NCBI GenBank assembly: GCA_934771675.1
Contig: CAKVMF010000025.1
Location: 1 to 9,861, forward strand
DNA length: 9,861 bases
Direction of reading: 5' to 3'
From: an uncultured Clostridia bacterium
Lineage (GTDB): Bacteria > Bacillota > Clostridia > Christensenellales > UBA1242
Shown: in pieces, positions 6,319 to 9,861 of the stretch
Layout of the letters: each line of letters opens with the position of its first letter
Numbering within the stretch: position 1 is the first letter of the stretch
Made by a program: the position numbers and the translations under genes
Notes under the pieces: generated by a model
Database searches by the model: none
What the model saw: only the letters and a program-made list of their open reading frames with translations
Told to the model about the DNA's origin: nothing

Positions 6319-6325
6319 CCCCCTT
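6319..6325 (-). promoter_or_regulatory. spoIIAB ribosome binding site fused to the spoIIAA stop codon
   Basis: On the minus strand the spoIIAA stop and the next Shine-Dalgarno sequence read TAAGGGGG, 8 bases before the spoIIAB ATG. A ribosome ending spoIIAA would sit on this site, which favours translational coupling. Confidence 0.75.
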
Positions 6326-6638
6326 AACATACTTTTGGAATAATTTGATATATTCCCGTCATTTCAAATATTCTGTTTACATAAGAAGTTGGATTTTTTA
6401 TATACATGCCAATATCATACTTTGAAAACTTGTTGTATCTTCCAAGAAGAACACCAATACCCGTGCTGTCCATAAAAGACACTTTTGAAAAATCCAAAAC
6501 TAGTTTCGTTTTTGTTGACGTTAGATTTTTTAGCAAGTCGTCAAGTGATATTCTCACATACTCTGCCGAGCATTCGTCGAGTTCTCCCGAAAGTTCAGCG
6601 AGAATACTATCATCTTTGTTTATGTATTTAATCTCCAT
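6324..6638 (-). CDS. spoIIAA: Anti-sigma-F antagonist SpoIIAA
   Basis: SpoIIAA releases sigma-F by binding SpoIIAB, and is switched off when SpoIIAB phosphorylates it; the phosphatase SpoIIE, not in this window, reverses this. The 104 residues form one STAS domain. The phosphorylation loop reads FMDSTGIGVLLGRY (55-68), with Ser58 the phospho-acceptor, the same position number as in B. subtilis SpoIIAA. The ATG at 6638 has a strong GAGGAGG 7 bases upstream. It is the first gene of the operon, and 13 bases separate its stop from the spoIIAB start. The 118 bases upstream to the next terminator should hold the operon promoter; I could not pick out a clear sigma-H or sigma-A promoter there. Confidence 0.95.
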   Translation of the reverse strand: MEIKYINKDDSILAELSGELDECSAEYVRISLDDLLKNLTSTKTKLVLDFSKVSFMDSTGIGVLLGRYNKFSKYDIGMYIKNPTSYVNRIFEMTGIYQIIPKVC

Positions 6639-6756
6639 AAAGTTTCCTCCTCACATAAAAATGATAACACAATTACACTTCTTGACTTTCACGAAAGAAT
6701 GATGATTTGTTGTTGTTTTTGTCGTCTTTTAAGTTTTTATTGCCAAAATAAAGAGC
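6639..6756 (-). promoter_or_regulatory. Upstream region of the spoIIA operon
   Basis: This gene-free stretch between the protease terminator and spoIIAA must hold the operon promoter unless read-through is used. It contains GAGGAGG (6652-6646) and an AT-rich tract with a TATCAT that could be a -10. A near Spo0A-box, TCACGAA (6689-6695 on the plus strand), matches TGNCGAA at six of seven positions. No AGGA/GAAT sigma-H pair was found by eye. Confidence 0.4.
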
Positions 6757-6790
6757 ATAAAAAAATCCCAAACCATTTTGGTTTGAGATT
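6757..6790 (-). terminator. Rho-independent terminator of the protease gene
   Basis: On the minus strand, AATCTCAAACCA pairs with TGGTTTGGGATT (12 bp with one T-G pair) around an AAA loop, followed by a run of T's (plus-strand A's at 6759-6765). It lies 16 bases past the protease stop and insulates the spoIIA operon from the fhs-protease unit. Confidence 0.9.
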
Positions 6791-6806
6791 GTATTGTTTT
6801 TTGTCT

Positions 6807-8468
6807 TTAAGCAATTTGAGCAAAGTCACCATCTTCAAAATTTATCACAATGTCTTTGTCTACAAGCGATCCTGCTTCAGTTGTTGTTATTTTGAAAGTA
6901 GCCGAGTAACTAGAAGTCTTTCCGCTGATAACCTTAAGCAAAACATCATTAAGCTCATATGCGAAGTTAAGATTGTAAGTCATTCCATCAACAACAACAC
7001 TATTGATGATATCACCAGCACTAACTTTTCCATTGAGCTTTGATGCAGAGGTTACCGTTTTAACCACAACATTTGCTTTGGTTTCCCAAGTGGTTGTTCC
7101 AGAGTCAAATGATGCACTTCTGTTTCCGTCATCAACAGTTAATCCAATGCCGGTTGATGAAAGAATCTTTACTCTTGTTTCAGTTCTACCTTCACATTGA
7201 GCAATAACTTGGTCAGCAATTGCCGTTGCAACATTAACTGGAATTGCATAACCAACGTTGTCGTAGCTTGCACTTTCAATCTTTCCGTTAACAATACCAA
7301 TAAGCTTTCCATTTAAGTCAAACAAACTTCCACCAGAGTTTCCAGCATTGATTGCACATGAAACACGAATTAAACGAAGTTTTACAGATGCCGTGCTATC
7401 AAGAAGTGATGTAAAGTTGCAATATTCAGAAACATTGCTAACATCGCCACTTGTTGATGTTAAACAGATTGCGTCAACATAAGCTTCATAAACTTCATCA
7501 ATAAGTTCTTCATTGCTTGAAACATTTGAAGTGTCAATGCTTGAAGTGTCTGCAAGAAGTGGATTTCCAACCGCAACAACTCCTTCACCAGATGAAAGCT
7601 TGGTGCTGTCGCCTATTTCCGCAGCTTCATAATTTGATGAAAACATCAAAGCATTATTAGTATTTGAACTATTTTTATCAATTTTTAAAACTGCAATATC
7701 ATTATCAGCAGATCCACCAACAAATGTTGCTGACAATCTGTAAGCTATATCTTGATAGCCATAGAGATAAACGTCGTATTCAGGCAAGAAATGAGTTTCA
7801 ACAGGAACTGCACTTCTGTTTATACTATTGTTCTCAATCTTGGCTGTAAAATAATCTGATCCATCGTAAAACACATTGTATTGTGTGTCACTTGTGTAGT
7901 TTGATGCGTAAACAACGTGATAGTTTGTGATTATATATGCAACTCCTGCAGTATCGTCAATTTTGTATATAACACCGCTACCAGCTGAAACACCATAAGC
8001 TGGAGTTGTTGATTGTTTGTATGATCCAAGCATGGTTTTTGTATAAACACCCCTTCCATCATAAAAATGATAGCAAATATCAACGGTTGAACGAAGTGCT
8101 GTTTGAGTTGTGTATTTAACAAGTGTTGAAGTGTCAACCTTGATTGAATCTGCAAAGTTTGATTGAAGAAAATCAAGCATTGAACAATCATAATTTGGGT
8201 CAACATTGCGTTTTTCAGCAAGATATGCGTTGTAGATATCTTCTAATGTTATAGACGAGCCGTCTTTTCCATAAAGACTTCTCAAATACTCAACTTCAGT
8301 TGTCCCTTCTGGAATTAATCCTTGTTCAAGAGCAAGTTCATACGAACTCTTTCCGTCAGTTCCATCAATACCATTTTTACCACGATTGTTTATGCCTATA
8401 AAAACTGAAAAGGCACACATAACAACAACCATAAAAATAGCAAAAACATTAAATTTTTTAGAATTCAT
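6807..8468 (-). CDS. Membrane-anchored HtrA/trypsin-like serine protease with PDZ-like domain
   Basis: HtrA-type (S1C) proteases degrade or process misfolded proteins outside the membrane. This 553-residue protein has an N-terminal hydrophobic segment (7-26), likely a signal anchor with the rest outside. A spacer at about 29-87 has collagen-like GKNGIDGTDG, then a KSSYELALEQG...YGKDG unit like the 'GKSAYELAVxxG' stalk repeats of other surface proteins. The trypsin-like domain (about 155-425) keeps the triad: His184 in TNYHVVY, Asp257 in NDIAVLKI and Ser378 in NAGNSGGS. The His-Asp and Asp-Ser spacings of 73 and 121 residues are longer than in typical HtrA, so loops are inserted at about 195-245 and 305-365. 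A PDZ-like region follows at about 437-530. AGGAGG lies 4 bases upstream and overlaps the fhs stop. The substrate is unknown. Confidence 0.88.
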   Translation of the reverse strand: MNSKKFNVFAIFMVVVMCAFSVFIGINNRGKNGIDGTDGKSSYELALEQGLIPEGTTEVEYLRSLYGKDGSSITLEDIYNAYLAEKRNVDPNYDCSMLDFLQSNFADSIKVDTSTLVKYTTQTALRSTVDICYHFYDGRGVYTKTMLGSYKQSTTPAYGVSAGSGVIYKIDDTAGVAYIITNYHVVYASNYTSDTQYNVFYDGSDYFTAKIENNSINRSAVPVETHFLPEYDVYLYGYQDIAYRLSATFVGGSADNDIAVLKIDKNSSNTNNALMFSSNYEAAEIGDSTKLSSGEGVVAVGNPLLADTSSIDTSNVSSNEELIDEVYEAYVDAICLTSTSGDVSNVSEYCNFTSLLDSTASVKLRLIRVSCAINAGNSGGSLFDLNGKLIGIVNGKIESASYDNVGYAIPVNVATAIADQVIAQCEGRTETRVKILSSTGIGLTVDDGNRSASFDSGTTTWETKANVVVKTVTSASKLNGKVSAGDIINSVVVDGMTYNLNFAYELNDVLLKVISGKTSSYSATFKITTTEAGSLVDKDIVINFEDGDFAQIA

Positions 8469-8472
8469 AAAA

Positions 8473-8478
8473 CCTCCT
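8473..8478 (-). promoter_or_regulatory. Protease ribosome binding site overlapping the fhs stop codon
   Basis: On the minus strand the fhs stop TAG runs into the Shine-Dalgarno sequence (TAGGAGG), and the protease ATG follows 4 bases later. Only 8 bases separate the two genes, so co-transcription and coupled translation are likely. Confidence 0.8.
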
Positions 8479-9861
8479 ATGAAAGTCCAATGATTGTTCC
8501 ATCGGACTTTATATCAATTTTTTCGGCATTTGGAACTTTTGAAAGACCCGGCATAAGCATCATATCACCAGCAATAGCAACAACAAATCCTGCACCGCTT
8601 TTAAGCTCAATATCACGAACATGCAAAGTAAAATCTTTTGGCTCACCAACAAGCTCTTTGTTATCTGATAAGCTAAATTGAGTTTTTGCAATAATAACTG
8701 GAAGATTTTTGTAACCAGCATCTTCAATAAACTTGATTTTATTTTTAGCGAGTTCAGAAAATTCGACTTCTTTTCCGCCATAAACATTTTTGGTTATATC
8801 TTCAATCTTCTTTTCAATGCTATCATTTAAATTATATGCAAACTTAACCTTTTTATCTGAAATATTGTTAAGCACCGCCATTGCAAGATCAATTGTTCCA
8901 TCTCCACCTTTTGCAAAGCATTCATTAACAACCGCATCAGTGTTGATTTCTTTAAGTTTGTTGATAACGAGATTGATTTCTTCATTTGTATCACTTGCAA
9001 ATTTGTTGATTGTGACAACAACATTTGCACCAAATGTTTCACGCAAAACTTTTATGTGATGATAAAGATTGCAAAGTCCATTTTCTAGCAGTTTCAAGCC
9101 ATCTTCATTTGGATTTGTTTCACTTCCGCCATGGAATTTAAGACCACGGATTGTGCAAACCAAAACAATTGCACTTGGGTTCAATTTTCCCACTCTGCAT
9201 TTTAAATCAATAAATTTTTCAGCACCAAGATCAGCACCAAAGCCAGCTTCTGTAATTGCAAAGTCAGCAACTGAAAGTGCAAGTTTTGTTGCATTTATAC
9301 TGTTGCATCCATGTGCAATATTTGCAAAAGGTCCAAGGTGAACAAATGCTGGAGTTCCTTCAAGTGTTTGCACAAGATTTGGACAAAGCACATTTCGAAG
9401 CAGCACTGCCATGCTTCCTTCAGCCTTTAAATCCTTTGCATAAATTGGCTTGCCAGATTTTGAAACCGCAACCATAATATTTCCTAGCCTTGTTTTAAGG
9501 TCTTTCATATTCTGTGCCAAGCAACAAATAGCCATAATTTCACTTGCTGCAGTGATTGAAAAATTATCTTTCCTTTCAACCAATTGCTTATTCCCGTTTT
9601 TGTCTTTGCCGGCGATTGTGTAAGTTATTTCACGGAGTGACCTGTCATTAACATCAAGACATCTGTGAAACAAAATTTGCTTTTCATCAATATCAAGTTC
9701 GTTTCCATTGAAAATATGATTATCAATCATAGCAGAAAGCAAATTGTTTGCAGATGTAATAGCATCAAAATCTCCAGTAAAACTCAAGTTTATATCTTCC
9801 ATTGGAAGAACTTGAGCATAACCACCACCAGCAGCACCACCTTTAATCCCAAACACTGGAC
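8477..9861 (-). CDS. fhs: Formate-tetrahydrofolate ligase, N-terminus beyond window edge
   Basis: This enzyme makes 10-formyltetrahydrofolate from formate, tetrahydrofolate and ATP, feeding purine synthesis and, in acetogens, the methyl branch of the Wood-Ljungdahl pathway. The reading frame continues through the right edge (Pro codon at 9859-9857). The GTG at 9856 is the Val of the conserved PVFGIKGGAAGGGY block, not a start. About 460 residues are visible, and roughly the first 95, including the P-loop, are missing. Family blocks seen, counted from that Val: MEDINL (19-24), PAFVHLGPFANIAHGCNS (169-186), EAGFGADLGAEKF (203-215) and a C-terminal MPGLSKVPNAEKID (435-448). The last deviates from the common TMPGLPKxPAA form (Leu, Ser, Asn changes), and the preceding T-G is A-G. 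The HtrA-like protease follows 8 bases after the stop. No other folate gene is visible. Confidence 0.96.
   Translation of the reverse strand, partial: PVFGIKGGAAGGGYAQVLPMEDINLSFTGDFDAITSANNLLSAMIDNHIFNGNELDIDEKQILFHRCLDVNDRSLREITYTIAGKDKNGNKQLVERKDNFSITAASEIMAICCLAQNMKDLKTRLGNIMVAVSKSGKPIYAKDLKAEGSMAVLLRNVLCPNLVQTLEGTPAFVHLGPFANIAHGCNSINATKLALSVADFAITEAGFGADLGAEKFIDLKCRVGKLNPSAIVLVCTIRGLKFHGGSETNPNEDGLKLLENGLCNLYHHIKVLRETFGANVVVTINKFASDTNEEINLVINKLKEINTDAVVNECFAKGGDGTIDLAMAVLNNISDKKVKFAYNLNDSIEKKIEDITKNVYGGKEVEFSELAKNKIKFIEDAGYKNLPVIIAKTQFSLSDNKELVGEPKDFTLHVRDIELKSGAGFVVAIAGDMMLMPGLSKVPNAEKIDIKSDGTIIGLS

Noticed and set aside
8790..9477. Long open frames on the plus strand across fhs
   Set aside because: They are antisense shadows of a clearly conserved gene, lack ribosome sites and have no protein-like composition.
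9854..9856. GTG as fhs start
   Set aside because: It is the Val of the conserved PVFGIKGG block, and about 95 family residues lie before it.
1..9861. CRISPR array, tRNA, rRNA, IS element, toxin-antitoxin or phage module
   Set aside because: No direct repeats with spacers, cloverleaf, transposase or paired small genes were seen on either strand.

Overview
The window is AT-rich bacterial DNA with tightly packed genes and strong AGGAG-type ribosome binding sites. It carries a complete sporulation operon spoIIAA-spoIIAB-sigF, a PdaB-like sporulation deacetylase and formate-tetrahydrofolate ligase. Together these point to an endospore-lineage, Clostridia-like member of the Bacillota, probably anaerobic. 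The genus cannot be named from the sequence alone. No rRNA, tRNA, CRISPR array, IS element or phage module was seen, so this looks like ordinary chromosome, not an island.

Layout from left to right. (1) On the plus strand, a lexA gene cut by the left edge is followed by a small nine-cysteine protein of unknown function, then a bidirectional hairpin terminator. (2) On the minus strand is a PLP-dependent alpha-oxoamine synthase whose sequence leans towards the serine palmitoyltransferase branch. It is divergent, across 106 bases, from a plus-strand protein that I read as a degenerate glycerolipid acyltransferase fused to a zinc ribbon and a PH/GRAM-like tail. A second bidirectional terminator closes that gene. 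(3) On the minus strand, a PdaB-like polysaccharide deacetylase is followed 22 bases later by a protein with two OB folds of the single-stranded DNA-binding type. (4) On the minus strand lies spoIIAA-spoIIAB-sigF, with 13-base and 1-base-overlap junctions, ended by a hairpin that contains the sigF stop codon. (5) On the minus strand, formate-tetrahydrofolate ligase (cut by the right edge) is followed 8 bases later by a membrane-anchored HtrA-like serine protease with a PDZ-like domain, then a strong terminator.

How the genes work together. SpoIIAA, SpoIIAB and sigma-F form the partner-switching circuit that starts forespore transcription. The PdaB-like protein fits spore-wall maturation, so regions 3 and 4 are a sporulation neighbourhood. 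Region 2 may be a small lipid-related pair. Regions 1 and 5 cover the SOS response, one-carbon metabolism and envelope protein quality control. No clearly new multi-gene system is present. The points most worth a second look are the acyltransferase-like protein with a lysine in place of its catalytic histidine, the SPT-like synthase, the nine-cysteine protein and the deacetylase/OB-fold gene pair.
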